From assembly GCA_037176885.1 (NCBI GenBank), contig JAWWNJ010000123.1, positions 248,001 through 312,000 of the forward strand: DNA of 64,000 bases. Reading direction: 5' to 3'. The position numbers and the translations under genes were made by a program. Below the pieces are notes generated by a model. That model saw only the letters and a program-made list of their open reading frames with translations. It was not told where the DNA came from and searched no databases. How positions within the stretch are numbered: the first letter of the stretch is position 1; each line of letters starts with the position of its first letter. This DNA is from Favolaschia claudopus. Lineage: Eukaryota > Basidiomycota > Agaricomycetes > Agaricales > Mycenaceae. Shown here piece after piece: positions 42,015-52,979 of this stretch.

Positions 42015-43110
42015 GAATGCCAGAATGCGTTGTATATACCACAGAATGCGTTGTATATACCTACATATGATCCTCAGCAACTTCCAGCTTTTTCTGAGCA
42101 GTCCTTGAACCCCATCACATATCATTCAGCCAAATTGCAACCAGACATGATTGGGATTCGCAGCATGAAGACATTGAGGGTGGAGATTCAGTGGAATCTA
42201 TATTCTGCGTCGATTTTGCTAACGACTCGAAGCCACGCGCCGCTCCCTATCTTAGGCGTTTTCCCTCTTCGTTGTCAAGTACGATGACTCGCTGCCCCCC
42301 ATTGGCGACACCCCTCGGCCGCGCTTCGCAATCATATGATTGGGATTCGCAGCATGAAGAGGGAGAGAGGGTGCAGGTTGAGTATCCACTGCCAAAAACC
42401 TCGAGGTACGTTGTTTACAAGACTTCCATTTCAATGATGTGTAGTGGGATATCACAACAGACGGTATGCTGGTGAGTCTTCATTTACTCGAGCAGACTCG
42501 CCGCAAGCTGACCTTCTTGAATGTATCCCAGCGCGAATGCCGACGAAGGCGCCATAGACAAGAGCTAACGCACAGAGCGGAGGAAGGTGATCGGCGGGAA
42601 GTGATGGTAGTGGTGGGAGATTGCGAGGATGGAAGGAACATGCAAAAGGACGAGCGTGCCTGAGGCCCGAGGTACGTCTACTGCGCTCGTAGATTTCCAC
42701 TCCCAACAACGTGTCACAGGCTATCGGAATCCGTGCACTGTTCCGTGGACGCCCATAGAATTTACTCCTAGCACTGTTCAAGTTTCCCAACCTCCCGCCT
42801 GTAATCCTGCAATCCGACGCTCCCACTGGTGACTTCGACTAGCCGCGCTGCCCAATCGAATAGTACGACCGGGATTCGCAGCTTGCGGACGAAGCGAGCG
42901 GAAGTTGACCATCGAAGGAGTACTATGCGGCGAAGGAGAGGTGGTGAGGAATGCCGAGCGGCGCAAAGCAGAGCAAAGTGGCCAAGGGAAAGCGAGGCGG
43001 TAGGCGGACGATCGTAAGGGAAGGCGCGCACATGATTCAAGGTGCGTTTTGCCAGCTCGTATCGCGTTGAGAGTTGGCCAACGGGAAGATAGTAGGATAG
43101 ACATGTATAC
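42015..43110. repeat. short-motif repeat region
   Basis: CAGAATGCGTTGTATATACC is tandem at 42020-42060. The block ATTGGGATTCGCAGCATGAA occurs near 42150 and near 42338, and CGGGATTCGCAGCTTG near 42870. The motif CCCCCCATTGG also resembles the C-rich block of the array downstream. No gene was recognised. Confidence 0.6.
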
Positions 43111-43139
43111 ACCAAGAATCCGTGTGTACTACTATTTCA

Positions 43140-46100
43140 ATCTATTCGTGCCCCCCAAACACGTATATTCGAGGAACGGAGGCGTGCAGCCAGACGCAAA
43201 GCGTCAGCGCTTCCTCGTACAACATCTCTACAACCTCTTCGTGCCCCCCAAACACCCCCAATCTATTTGTGCCCCCCAAACACGTATATCCGAAGAACGG
43301 AGGCGTGCAGCCAGACGCAAAGCGTCAGCGCTTCCTCGTACAATATCTCTACAACCTCTCCTGAATCTTCAAACTTCCCAAGGTCGTCGACACCCAACCC
43401 GAGCTGGAAGCGCAAAGGTAAACAACGTCTGAGGTATGCAGCTGGACGGCCAGCGCTTCCTTGTCAATGCGCCGCTCGAAGGCCAATCTCCCAGGTTCCT
43501 CCAACCTCAGCAGCGTGTCGACTACGGGATTTACTTCTCTTCGACAGCAGCCGCGTCCGACGGCGCTCCGTCTCACTTGAGCGCCAATGCCAGTCAAGAC
43601 GGCCTGTAGGACTGTACATGCCGCCGACGAAGAGGTATCCCAAGTCTCAGCAGTTCGATAAAAACCCAAAGTGCGTCATAGACTTTTAATCACGAAGCTA
43701 TCCCTCGATCTACGTTTCCGCAATCCAGCCAATACACTCCAGCGCCGCGGTTAGCGTCAAGCGATTGGTACTGGCGTCGAGGATATGCAGCAAGACAGCG
43801 CCGCGTCAGCGCTCCCCAGCTCATCCAACATCCTTCCATCCACCACGCTGAACCTCCGCCCCCCATCCCCGTCGATCTGCCAAAACAGTACCAGCAGGTG
43901 CGGCGATGGGGTTCACTGTTTGCGTCGAAGGTGTCGTCCAGATCGCGTGCAAAAGATGTCCGTGCGCGCAATCGCCAGCGGCCGCAAACGAAGAGGGCTA
44001 GCCTCTAATTGACCAGCGAAAAGCGCAAAGATAAACCCGCAACGAAGCATCCTCTCAAAGGAAGACGCCACCAGTATCAGAGAACGAAGCAAGAGGCCAC
44101 AGGCCTCATAGATAGAATGTCGGGGTGAAGCGAGTGAGCTGCGGGAAGGATATTTGAGGAGAGAATAAGAGTAGAATCAAGGTGGGCTAAAGAGGCATGC
44201 AGCTAAGAAGCGCTTCCTCCAGCACCGCCATGTTTGCATTCCAACTAATCATCCAAGAACAAGAACGGGCGAAGGGAAGCATAACGAGCTCAGTCCGACC
44301 CAAAATCCTTCCAAACCAGCCAACCCACTAGATCTCCAGCCCCCAATTCCAGGAATCTCGGTGCGCCGGCCAGCAGCCAAATCGCGACGCTCGGTAGTTA
44401 GAAGTGAATCTAGAATCTAGAAGATACCAGTCACGCTCAGCGTGAAGATTCGTTCAGAGATTGAAGAAGTATCTTGAAGATAGGGTGCGAGCCCCCCGTT
44501 CGCGAGTTCGGCATGCAGGAAGCCACCGCAGTAGCAAACAGCTCTCGGTACTCCCTGTTACAATGCCAACGCGTCGAGCCTTCACGCCCTGCGTGAAGAC
44601 TGCGTGCCCATCCAGAGATATCTTGAAGAAGAAAGGAAGCTTCTTATGAAGAGAGACTAGCCCTCCGTTATTGAAATCTCCGAGTCCAGTGTAACCCCCC
44701 CGCCGGGCGTCATTTGCGGGGCGTACACTTCAACGACAGAAGAGTATCAGTAGCCGCAGCGACAACGTTTGCTATTTGCTTCAAACGCGTCACCTGGTGT
44801 CGCGCTCTCGAAGCCAACTACTAAAATGACCCGCGCGCAGCGCGATGAGTCTTCCTGCTTGAAGACGTCGAAGAAGAGAGTATGGAAGAGGGAATGAGGC
44901 TCCGATCCGAGCCTGGAGGAGAGATCCAGGAGTAGCGTTAGGCGCTTGGGGTTTCTGTCGCAGTACGTGCGAGCGCCGTAGGTTCTTCCTGATCACTGAT
45001 CACATGAATCAGAGAGCAAGCCTCCGGTCTTTATGACGCGTCGAGCCATGCCGACGTCCCTGGGATATCACGATAATCTGGACGTGAAGAGTTCGTCGAG
45101 CGGAGGCACCGTGGAAGAGGCGTAAGACGATCGAGCGAGTGCTCGCCCAAGAAGCTTCCAAGTGATATGGATGGGTGGGTCATTGAGCGTAAAAGCAGTC
45201 GATGCGAGCGTCCGAGGCATGCAGCCCGACGGCAGAGCGTCGGCGCTTCCTCGAACTATGGCACACTGGGATTCCAACGAGAATTCATCTTGAAGACCCT
45301 TCTACATCGCTCTAACCCAAACCTTCCAATCCAATTTCAACCCTCCAAATCTCCGCCCCCCACTCCAGATACACACAACACCGCCAATAACCATTTAACG
45401 GCACTCGGTGTTTCCCAGTCAAGTACTAGCGCGTCAACGCAGCGAAGATTCATCGTTCCCACCGGGAAGGCCGTGAGGGAAGAAGAGGCATAGAAAAGAG
45501 ACGCCGGCCACCCGTTGAAGAAATCTTAAAGACAAGAGCAACGAGGGAAGATAGTGAGCCGCGCGCCGCGCCAAGATTGATTGTCCACCAGAAGGGTCCT
45601 TTTGAATATAGAGAGAGAATAGAACTGAGAGGCGGCGACGCGACAAAGTGTTGAGTGGTAAGATGTTCAATATGAGCGTCTGAGGCATGCAGCCACATGA
45701 CGAAGCGTCGGCGCTTCCTCAGACCTCAGCGAATGCACATTTCAACGAAGGTTTATTTCAGTTGAAGAGAACAGCGAACACGGCGCAAACGAAGCTCGTG
45801 AAGAAACGCGCACGTTACATCTTCTCTGCCCCGACATCCTTCCAACATCTCAACCTGTTAACCCTAGCCCCCCATTCACGAACGTCTGAGTACGATGTGG
45901 ATACGAACATCAGAGGTATGCAGCCAGACAGCAGTGTCAGCGCTTCCTCCGATTCGAGCGAGTCCCGTCCGTCAGCGTACCAGCATACCGTGTCGCCGTT
46001 TTCTTCCAACCTCAAAACCTCTGCAATCCAAACCTTCCCTTGCCCCGCCGAATCTCATCAATTATCCAGCCCCCCACGCCGAGATCCTTCAGAGCAGTCA

Positions 46101-46300
46101 CCAGCAGCCATGGTCCGGCGCTCGGTGGTTGGTGATATGGAAAGAATCTTGAAGAGAGCCGCAGGGGATAGTGAGTCACGTCTGGCGCGAAGAGGTTTCC
46201 CATTGAAAAGCGGTCTTGAAGGGACGGGAGTATGTCGGCCTGCCGGATGATGATCTTCAAGACGGCGACTACCAGCTGAGGCGGCGCTCGGTAGGTTTAC
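43140..46300. repeat. degenerate tandem array with a recurrent hairpin
   Basis: A motif of the form RGGYRTGCAGCC-stem-loop-GCGCTTCCTC recurs near 43188, 43305, 43431, 43778, 44191, 45214, 45682 and 45913. The stem is GACGC-AAA-GCGTC in the first two copies, CCGACG..CGTCGG near 45225, GACG-AAG-CGTC near 45699 and GACA-GCAG-TGTC near 45926. Between them are CATCCTTCCAA.., CCGCCCCCCA and GTGAGCCGCG-type blocks. The first two units (about 114 bp apart) are almost identical, with flanks GTGCCCCCCAAACACGTATA; others are more diverged. ORFs here have no recognisable domains. It may be a satellite-like or structured-RNA repeat. Confidence 0.7.
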
Positions 46301-46995
46301 GCCCGCGTCGATGGTGGTGGGAGGAGGAAGTCGCCACGTCACGGCGTGCGACCGTCGACAACGTGCTGCGTCACGCCTGTCGACGTAGCTGGCGGCGCTT
46401 GCGCGCGCCTCAAACGAGCCGGCATAACCACGCGGCTAGCGCGCGGAGGTATCTATCCAATAGATGAAGGATGCTGGGTGACGGACCCGGCCATTTTCAC
46501 TCCAAACCGTGTTGACGCGTCAACCGTCGTCGTAAACGCCACGGGGGGAGGAAACACAACGCAGAAGCTGCGCCAGCACATCTGGTGTTGTGAAATAGGG
46601 TAGATACCGTACCGTATATTTGTCCTTCAATAGGTATCCAATTTCTGCTTCAAAGGTGTGAAGCCCTCGCGGTGGGCTCCATTGTGATGCGGGTCGTCTT
46701 GCATCCAGTTCGCATGGCTTCACGGTATTGAAGCAGGACCTCCGAAGCAGCCACTACGGCGCTAGAGTCCGTAGAGGAAGAGCGGAGGAGCAGGAGGTCG
46801 TCGTGAGTCGTAAGGCCGTTGTAACCCATCGGTAAGGGATTGTATAACCCTCAGTCGGGCTCCTGTGACCTAGGAGGCACGGGGAACAGTTATACGCATG
46901 TTCAGGCTAGCAACGGGTCCTGGGTTGTTAGCCTTCGGCGGTAGCGCCGCCGCTCGTTGAGATCCCTCTTAACCGTAGGACATGGTGGTCAAAGT
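46301..46995. other. intergenic, GC-rich, no gene recognised
   Basis: Contains palindromes such as TTGACGCGTCAA near 46512 and hairpin-rich GC sequence near 46930-46970 (GGCGGTAGCGCCGCC). A mirror pair CCTCGCGGTGGGCTCC is not repeated elsewhere in the window. Confidence 0.35.
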
Positions 46996-47076
46996 TAAGC
47001 AAGATTATTATTATGTAATAGTTGACAAGCGGAATGTAAGGTAGCAAGCGTGTAAGTGAGTAAATATAATATAGCC
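46996..47076. repeat. 80-bp dispersed repeat, copy 1 (LTR-like)
   Basis: TAAGCAAGATTATTATTATG, GCGGAATGTAAGGTAGCAAG and CGTGTAAGTGAGTAAATATA match, with small changes, 58274-58353. Such purine-rich ends with TATA-like sequence could be part of an LTR. Confidence 0.6.
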
Positions 47077-47560
47077 CTATCACACAAACGATTCAGAAGC
47101 GCCGAACTCCGCACCGACGCCCCGGGCGCCTTATCCAACGCCCTGCGAAAGTCAAAAAAAAAAACGGCTCGCACCTGGAAGAAAGAACGGAAGAACTCCG
47201 CGAAAACGGGACGCTACGCCAGCGCCAATCGCATAGCGCCGTCGCTGAAACCCACCCCCCACTTCAAGCCGCTCAGCCGCGAGGTTTTTGGAAGGGTGAC
47301 GCAATGTAGAATTGGGCATACATAGGCGAGTACTATGAAAAGTTCGTCCCATCCGAGAACATTGACTGCTCACGGTTAATTCACTCACAGACCATCGCAC
47401 TTGGTACAATTTACAGGTGCAATTTCTTTTGATCGACTGTTGTTGCCTCTAAAGCATATTTTGCGATTCAGGCTAATAACGCTAAACACGTTCACAAAGT
47501 TAACTGGGATTATCACCACTCATTGTCCCTGATAAACCGCACATCTTTCTTGTTGAACTA

Positions 47561-47640
47561 ACGGGTTTGTGCAAAGCGACCCAGGTCGCTTTGGGACTAC
47601 TCAAATCTCCACAACGAGCAGCATCAGGGTCGGTGTTGCG
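47561..47640. mobile_element. ATT-class MITE, subfamily 3, 5' fragment
   Basis: ACGGGTTTGTGCAAAGCGAC, CCAGGTCGCTTTGGGA and ACAACGAGCAG match the left half of the element at 22297 and then stop. No right end follows. Confidence 0.75.
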
Positions 47641-47756
47641 TAGCAGGCTGGTCACGAGTCTACTTCCCGCCATCCCGCTCCATTTCCCGCCGTGCCTGCG
47701 CTAAGAAGTCTGCTGTAGCAATAAAACTGGGCGGGCAACATATAGTAGCGGGTTTG

Positions 47757-47895
47757 TGCGAAGCGACCCGGGTCGCTTTGGGACCGCTCAGATCTCGACA
47801 ACGAGCAGTCTCAGGTGTGAAGTCCCAGCGACCTAGGAGTGCCCCAGGGCGATACTCTTTACTCTTCTAGGTCGCTTAGAGCTCACACCCTGGCT
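47757..47895. mobile_element. ATT-class MITE, subfamily 3, truncated copy
   Basis: AGCGGGTTTGTGCGAAGCGA through AGACTCAG.. and TAGGTCGCTTAGAGCTCACA is nearly identical to 22297-22435, with an 8-bp difference around ACTCTTTACTCTT. The right end (CACACAAACTCTCT) is missing. Confidence 0.82.
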
Positions 47896-48284
47896 CCGTT
47901 GCCGGAGCCTAAGTTAAGGATGTATTATTGTAATGCAGAAGAGGGGAACCTTGCGTTATTCGATGGGTTGAACGCCTCTCAAGCGGAATTTTTATGCTTG
48001 TGAATCGGTGCTCACGAATTTTTTGGTTCAATTTCTTTTGAGGGCTATTGGGCATTAATTCTGATGGTGTGCCACATCGTATCCCGACTGAGCGCTTACC
48101 TCTTTGTTCTTACTTTATCTCTAATGAAGACCGTCCCCATTCCACAGAAGGTCAGGTGAAAATCTTTCGTGAGGCTAAAAAACAAATCTCCGACTAATAC
48201 GCTGTTACGGCTACAAGTGGATAGGAAGATGGGACACCTCTTGGGCATTCGAATACCGGTGGTCGCCAGTCATATTCTTGCTTG
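47896..48284. other. intergenic with a possible coding remnant
   Basis: A plus-strand frame near 48046-48196 reads SDGVPHRIPTERLPLCSYF then ISNEDRPHSTEGQVKIFR, ending at a stop. It looks more protein-like than average but I do not recognise it. It may be a transposase fragment. Confidence 0.3.
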
Positions 48285-48551
48285 TCAGTAGGGGCCCAGG
48301 GTACGACTGGGTTGGAGCGGCGCGTTGGCAGTTGCTTGCCCAGGCAGAGCTGACACTCCCAGTATCGCAATAATTTGTTTGTGTAGCTCTTGAGTTCTGA
48401 TTACGTCCGCAGCAGTGATTGTGCGCTGCGACTGCCCCTGAGAACATGCCTCTCCAGCTGCATATATTGCCTGGGCATGGCTTAGATAACGGTCAGACAA
48501 CGACGCCGCGCACAATAGAGCCAACCTTTGGAGTATTTCACTGAAATCCAT
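48285..48551 (-). CDS. small hypothetical protein, 88 aa, with a related fragment beyond the next MITE
   Basis: MDFSEILQRLALLCAASLSD followed by ACSQGQSQRTITAADVIRTQ and ELHKQIIAILG. The segment from CSQGQ.. to IIALLG recurs at 48835-48945 on the same strand (LQGQGTITTSDVARLQDLEN, QIIALLGNPVG). Predicted helical, no known domain recognised. The conserved QGQ..TIT..DV..xQ.LxxQIIALLG pattern suggests it was coding, perhaps a small conserved ORF or part of a retroelement. Confidence 0.45.
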   Translation of the reverse strand: MDFSEILQRLALLCAASLSDRYLSHAQAIYAAGEACSQGQSQRTITAADVIRTQELHKQIIAILGVSALPGQATANAPLQPSRTLGPY

Positions 48552-48613
48552 AGTCTGTCTTTTTCTTTGTGCTGTGTCAGATACGAGTCCACCAAGTTGA
48601 TGGTGGAGACATT

Positions 48614-48824
48614 AGCCTGTTTGCGATGCAGCCATTGAATGGCTAATGGCTAAACAAGTGTCCAAATTCCGGTGTATTGACAAAAGGTACCCCCAGTCCG
48701 AGTACTCGAACTTCATTCCAGGCAGCTCTTCTTAACTTCTACATGAAAGTTTGGCCCATCGAAGTTTCCTAATGCGGAAATCGGTAGCCATTCAATGGCT
48801 CCAATGGCTCTTCGCAAACCCTCT
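48614..48824. mobile_element. ATT-class MITE, subfamily 1, copy 3, 211 bp
   Basis: Ends AGCCTGTTTGCGATGCAGCC and GGCTCTTCGCAAACCCTCT, with ATT at 48611-48613 and 48825-48827. The inner sequence matches 24418-24611 closely and 8985-9195 more loosely. Confidence 0.92.
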
Positions 48825-48834
48825 ATTGATAACC

Positions 48835-48945
48835 TTTTTGCCCCGACTGGATTGCCCAATAGCGCAATAATTTGATTCTCAAGGTCCTGAAGTCGGGCCA
48901 CATCTGAGGTGGTGATAGTGCCCTGGCCTTGAAGACATGCTTCTG
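48835..48945 (-). pseudogene. related fragment of the 88-aa hypothetical protein
   Basis: QGQGTITTSDVARLQDLENQ and IIALLGNPVGAKRL match 48.3-48.4 kb residue by residue in pattern. It lacks a start and end. It abuts the MITE at 48614-48824. Confidence 0.45.
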
Positions 48946-49055
48946 TCAGGGGATTCCACAGCTAGGACGTCCTTTGACTTGGGCAGAAGTTCTCTGTCTC
49001 CAAGACATCATGCTGTGTGCTCACTTATGTCATATCTTACGTCACCTCTTGTATA

Positions 49056-49319
49056 CTGTAGTATTACGTTCAATTCGTAGGGTCACAGGTCACAGACCCG
49101 AAATCCTACGAAAATTTTCGTAAGTCACAGCGTCACAAAGGGGCCCTACGAAAGGTTTCCCCCTGTGACACAAAATTTGGTGCGATTTCAGGCCTAAAAA
49201 GGGGGTAAAAAACGAAAAAAATTCGTAAGTCACAGTGTCCCAAGGCCCCTCACGAAAGGGTAAATTCGTAAGGGGTGTCACACCCAAAACCTCCTTACGA
49301 ATTGAACGTAATACTACAG
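49056..49319. mobile_element. TIR element with CTGTAGTATTACG ends, 264 bp
   Basis: CTGTAGTATTACGTTCAATT and CGTAGG.. at the left are mirrored by CTTACGAATTGAACGTAATA and CTACAG at the right. TATA flanks both ends (49052-49055 and 49320-49323), either a TA or a 4-bp duplication. Inner blocks TCGTAAGTCACAG and CCTACGAAA recur in both orientations. Confidence 0.85.
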
Positions 49320-50269
49320 TATAAGTAGTTCACTGGGGATCCCTGATCCCCAGGTTTGTTATCGACTTGGCTCCTGGGCCCTTCTCCCCTTACAGCATAA
49401 CAAACCTTCTATTCGACTCTGGCACTCTCCTAGCCCCAGCCGACCACCCTACTTCCTACTCTGCCCTCATCCTACCATCGACCTTACACCTCCCTTGCTA
49501 TGGCAACCCCCGCAGTTCCTCATGCCCGATTGCGAGCTCAAAGCTCAAATCCTGATGGGGAAGCTTGCTTCCCCATTCATCCGTATACCGAGTCAAAATG
49601 CATAGCTTACAAAGAAACGCTGTATTTTGCTTTGTAAGCGCTGACCAGCGCTGTTCAGCGTTGGTCAGTGCTTTGTCAGCAACCACAGGTCTCGGGAGCA
49701 TGTACGTTCCGGTCACGTAACTTTCGGCTCTGGCCGGCCTCACTGCAAAATGACCGCCCTTTCCTTCCTTTCACTCTGTGTACTGATGTCTAAGATCTGA
49801 GGTCTGAGTGCTTAACCCTCTCTTTCACTTCTGCCTCCTACTCATAAATAAGTAAGTATTGTCTAAGAACTTTTTACTTGTAACCTCAAATCAGTTGACG
49901 TGAGGATCCGAGTCCGGACTGTCCCCTGCAAGCTGCCGAGTCCGACAGCAAATTGCTCCACAAGATTTAGGCCTAGCTATGACTCGGACATGTATGTATG
50001 TACATTCAAAATTGGAATGGTGTCATATGTATATATGTTTACTTATATATAAATTAAGCCCAATCCACTGAATTCTTTCCAACATCGACACCAAGCAGTG
50101 GCAGTAAGAGCGCATCAATTGTACTTGCATCCGACCTTGGGCATAGCTGAACCAAATTATCAATTCAAGGCAATTCACTGAGGATTTGAGTGCTCAATGA
50201 AATGAAGGCCCAGAATGGGAGTGAATCACCAGGCCTGAGCAATATAGGGAAGTCACAAACCAGGTCATT
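49320..50269. other. intergenic with hairpin repeat, no gene recognised
   Basis: At 49553-49572 lies TGGGGAAGCTTGCTTCCCCA with a CATTCATCCGTATA tail, the partner of the 10499 copy. GTAAGCGCTGACCAGCGCTG and TTCAGCGTTGGTCAGTGC form short palindromic repeats nearby. No reading frame looked convincing. Confidence 0.5.
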
Positions 50270-50709
50270 AGAGACTTTGCGCAGAGCCACCGGTAGCCAC
50301 CCAGTGGCTCTCACGGCATGCGCTGTGCAGCGGCTACAGCATATGGTGGCTCGTTTGGTGGCTCGTCGCCCGCGTTGCAGGTGGGGCTTCAAGTATTTAC
50401 ATGGTACCTCTGTGACTATACCTCAATGTAGTGAGGTGTCGTGGTTAGGTTACCAGTTTCCCGCTTCATTTGGTGCGTTTTTGGCCGGTTCTTGCAAAAC
50501 CGACGGTTGGTGTGGAACCTTGGTGTGCTTCCTGGGGGTTTGGGAGCCTAACGCTTCGAGGTCATCCAGGGGGATGAAAAAATGCCGAAGAAAATGAATT
50601 TCAAGTTGTTCTTCCAGCCACCGAATGAGCCACCATAGCGCGTAGCCGCTCCACAGCGCATGCCGTGAGAGCCACCGGGTGGCTCCCGGTGGCTCTGCGC
50701 AAAGTCTCT
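50270..50709. mobile_element. ATT-class MITE, subfamily 2 variant, 440 bp
   Basis: Ends AGAGACTTTGCGCAGAGCCA and TGGCTCTGCGCAAAGTCTCT are perfect inverted repeats with ATT at 50267-50269 and 50710-50712. Inner GAGCCACC, CGGCATGCGCTGTG and CACAGCGCATGCCG repeats parallel those of 28439-28889 (GAGCCGCC, GGCATGCGG), so the same design with changed motif. Confidence 0.9.
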
Positions 50710-50792
50710 ATTCAACAGCGATTCAACTTTCAAGCAGCGATTCAAGTAATGATTCAAAAATTCAAATTGACAGTGAATTCGCTTCTGATTTT

Positions 50793-50990
50793 GACCACCC
50801 TCAAACGAGAACGATTCACTCCTGCGGTTTGGCGATTTGACCAACGATCCAAAGCGTCACAGCCGCGGCGATTCTGAAGCGCGATTCAACCACCATCAAA
50901 TCGAGAATGATTCACTCCTGCGGTTTGGCGGTTCGACCAACGATTCAAAGCGCCACATGTACAACCGCGGCGATTCTGGAGCATGATTGA
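50793..50990. repeat. two-copy tandem repeat, about 95-bp unit
   Basis: ACCACC.TCAAA..GAGAA, GATTCACTCCTGCGGTTTGG and CCGCGGCGATTCTG recur at about 50793 and 50888. Short GATTCAA motifs run on both sides. Confidence 0.8.
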
Positions 50991-51309
50991 ACTTCAAGTG
51001 TTGTATTGCCTCCCAAGGAGATTGCGCGACACCGATTCAAGTGATTCACCGTACAAATCCGAATCTAGGGTTGGATTCGGCCTTCAAGAATCGTTCTTTG
51101 AATCGGCCACTTGAATTGCCGTTGGATTGCCCCTCTGAATGAGAATCAATACTGACCGCCCTGATGTTATCACAATGAAGAAATTGGTGAATTTCGAAAT
51201 AGATCGAATCACCCATTCTACTGCCATGATTACTTACTCGGTGATTACAGTTCATAGTTCTAGTAGATTGCATATAAAAAAATGGTTGTATGTACTACTC
51301 CAACGGATT

Positions 51310-51352
51310 GAAGGAAGCTTTCCCTCCTATGTGGACTATTGTCCACATGCTG
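51310..51352. repeat. palindrome-bearing dispersed repeat, copy 2 of 3
   Basis: GAAGGAAGCTTTCCCTCCTA plus the palindrome halves ATGTGGACTA and TTGTCCACAT. The central base pair differs from the other copies (CTA against CCA). Confidence 0.65.
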
Positions 51353-52149
51353 CATATTAAAATTGGGTGAGGTCGGGTATGACTGATTGTATTTGGGAGT
51401 AATTTCATGCTACTCATGTCATCTTTTGATGAAACTGACTGTTGAAAAGAGTTGGGTACAGGGGGGTGACTGCAAACCGATTTCCGGTGGAATTGCCTTA
51501 TATGGCAATAGACACTGTAGGGAGAAGTCACAGCCGGAACAGCCGCGCGCGCGCTGGCTCGTTCGGCCGTGGCATGGGGCCAGCCTGACCGCGCGGCCGC
51601 GGTCGGCATGACTGTGCCCGCACGGGCATCTCAGCTGCGTTATGGCCAATTTCGCGGTCAACCTGGCTGCGCTACCACAGCCAGCGCGACCGTGGCCCAC
51701 AGTCAGTGCAGCTGTGCCTTCACAGTCAGCCTAGCAGTACCCTCACAGTCATTCTACTCTTTGCTTGCGCTCGATCCAATTCCCAATAAAATCTTGTATT
51801 TCTATTCAATCTAGCATACTACTACTACCCCCAAGCTGTACTATAGACCTTTATACCCCTACAATTGATAATCCTCACAATCCTAGCAAAGGAAATCAGT
51901 TAAGGAACTTCCATGAGCTACCCACTCACTGGCCGAGCAAACAGCCTCTAAGACCACGCCCATGAGTTAACGACGCGCCGTCTCTTATACAACTCCATAT
52001 CAGAATCGTCAAGGTATTCACCATCGCACAGCGCTCACCTAGACACGTTTTTGGTGAATCTATGACATATCTCAGAATCATATTCATCGCTCGATGTGAC
52101 GGCACTTAGCTGTAACCAAACCACATATTGTTCACGAAATCTAAGTGTC
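51353..52149. other. intergenic, GC-rich short repeats, no gene recognised
   Basis: Between about 51540 and 51745 the trinucleotide-rich stretch repeats CAGCC, GACCGCG and CACAGTCAG units (for example CCCACAGTCAGTGCAGCTGT and TTCACAGTCAGCC). It is low-complexity and not gene-like. Confidence 0.4.
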
Positions 52150-52315
52150 AAGTGGGAGTGAGGTCAGCGAGATTCTCCTATAGGTAATGATGTACCTTTT
52201 TAAATGGTGCGCGTCGTCCCGTTGTTTCGCAAATACTGAGTGGGGGCGGAATCACCGAGGTTCTCTTACAGACGGCAATGTACCTTTCATTACTGGCGCG
52301 CATAATGAGCTGGTG
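52150..52315. repeat. two-copy diverged tandem repeat, about 92-bp unit
   Basis: AGTGGGAGTGAGGTCAGCGA with GATTCTCCTATAGGTAATGA, TGTACC and GGTGCGCG matches AGTGGGGGCGGAATCACCGA, GGTTCTCTTACAGACGGCAA, TGTACC and GGCGCGC. Confidence 0.7.
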
Positions 52316-52357
52316 CTGTCCACCATATGTTAGCTATTGTATATACTATATCTTGTA

Positions 52358-52713
52358 CAGTTGCGGCGAAATTAGATGCATTACCATATAAAGAAATTTC
52401 AAACAAATCGACCTTGGGAGGGCTAGCCATGGATGTTTCGGGTAGATTGACTACGGATACTCCACTACTGGGTGTCAGCATGGCTGAAGATGCTCGAAAT
52501 CACAAGGGAAGGGTCAATTCGGGTTGCAATTGGCTGACTTCTATGATACGCATTGGACAGAATGTCCTGCTTGAAATGCTCATATACTCACCCAGGCATA
52601 TTCTGAATGTCATACAATACTCGGGGCTCATGCTTTCGCGTCTTGGAGGCGACACCGCCCAAAACTGAGCGAGATTTCCATATATGGTAATGCATTTAAT
52701 TTCGCCGCAACTG
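52358..52713. mobile_element. TIR element with CAGTTGCGGCG ends, TA flanks, 356 bp
   Basis: CAGTTGCGGCGAAATTAGAT, GCATTACCATATA and GAAATTTC are mirrored at the right by GAGATTTCCATATATGGTAA, TGCATTTAATTTCGCCGCAA and CTG. About 45 bp of inverted ends and TA on both sides. No transposase. Confidence 0.88.
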
Positions 52714-52979
52714 TATCTTACATACCTTCGAAGGTCCAAATTCATGTCGACCGATCTATCCAAAGAAATTCCCGTTAGCAAGCGACATATGTTCGCGATA
52801 CCTGTAGAACCCTACCTTCAGCTTCAACTGGGCCGCAAAGCCGACCTATACAAAAGTCACGAGAGTGAAGCCGGCACCGTCTTGAGAGTCACCCCAGAAG
52901 TCACTCAATAAATCAGTGCCGATAAATGTACGGCGAAGCGACTCACCGCGCACGTCGATTTCGCTCGTTCTACTAGATT

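Noticed and set aside
43140..46300. CRISPR-like array
   Set aside because: The recurring motif is diverged, spacing ranges from about 115 bp to about 1 kb, and the setting is eukaryotic; it is a degenerate repeat array.
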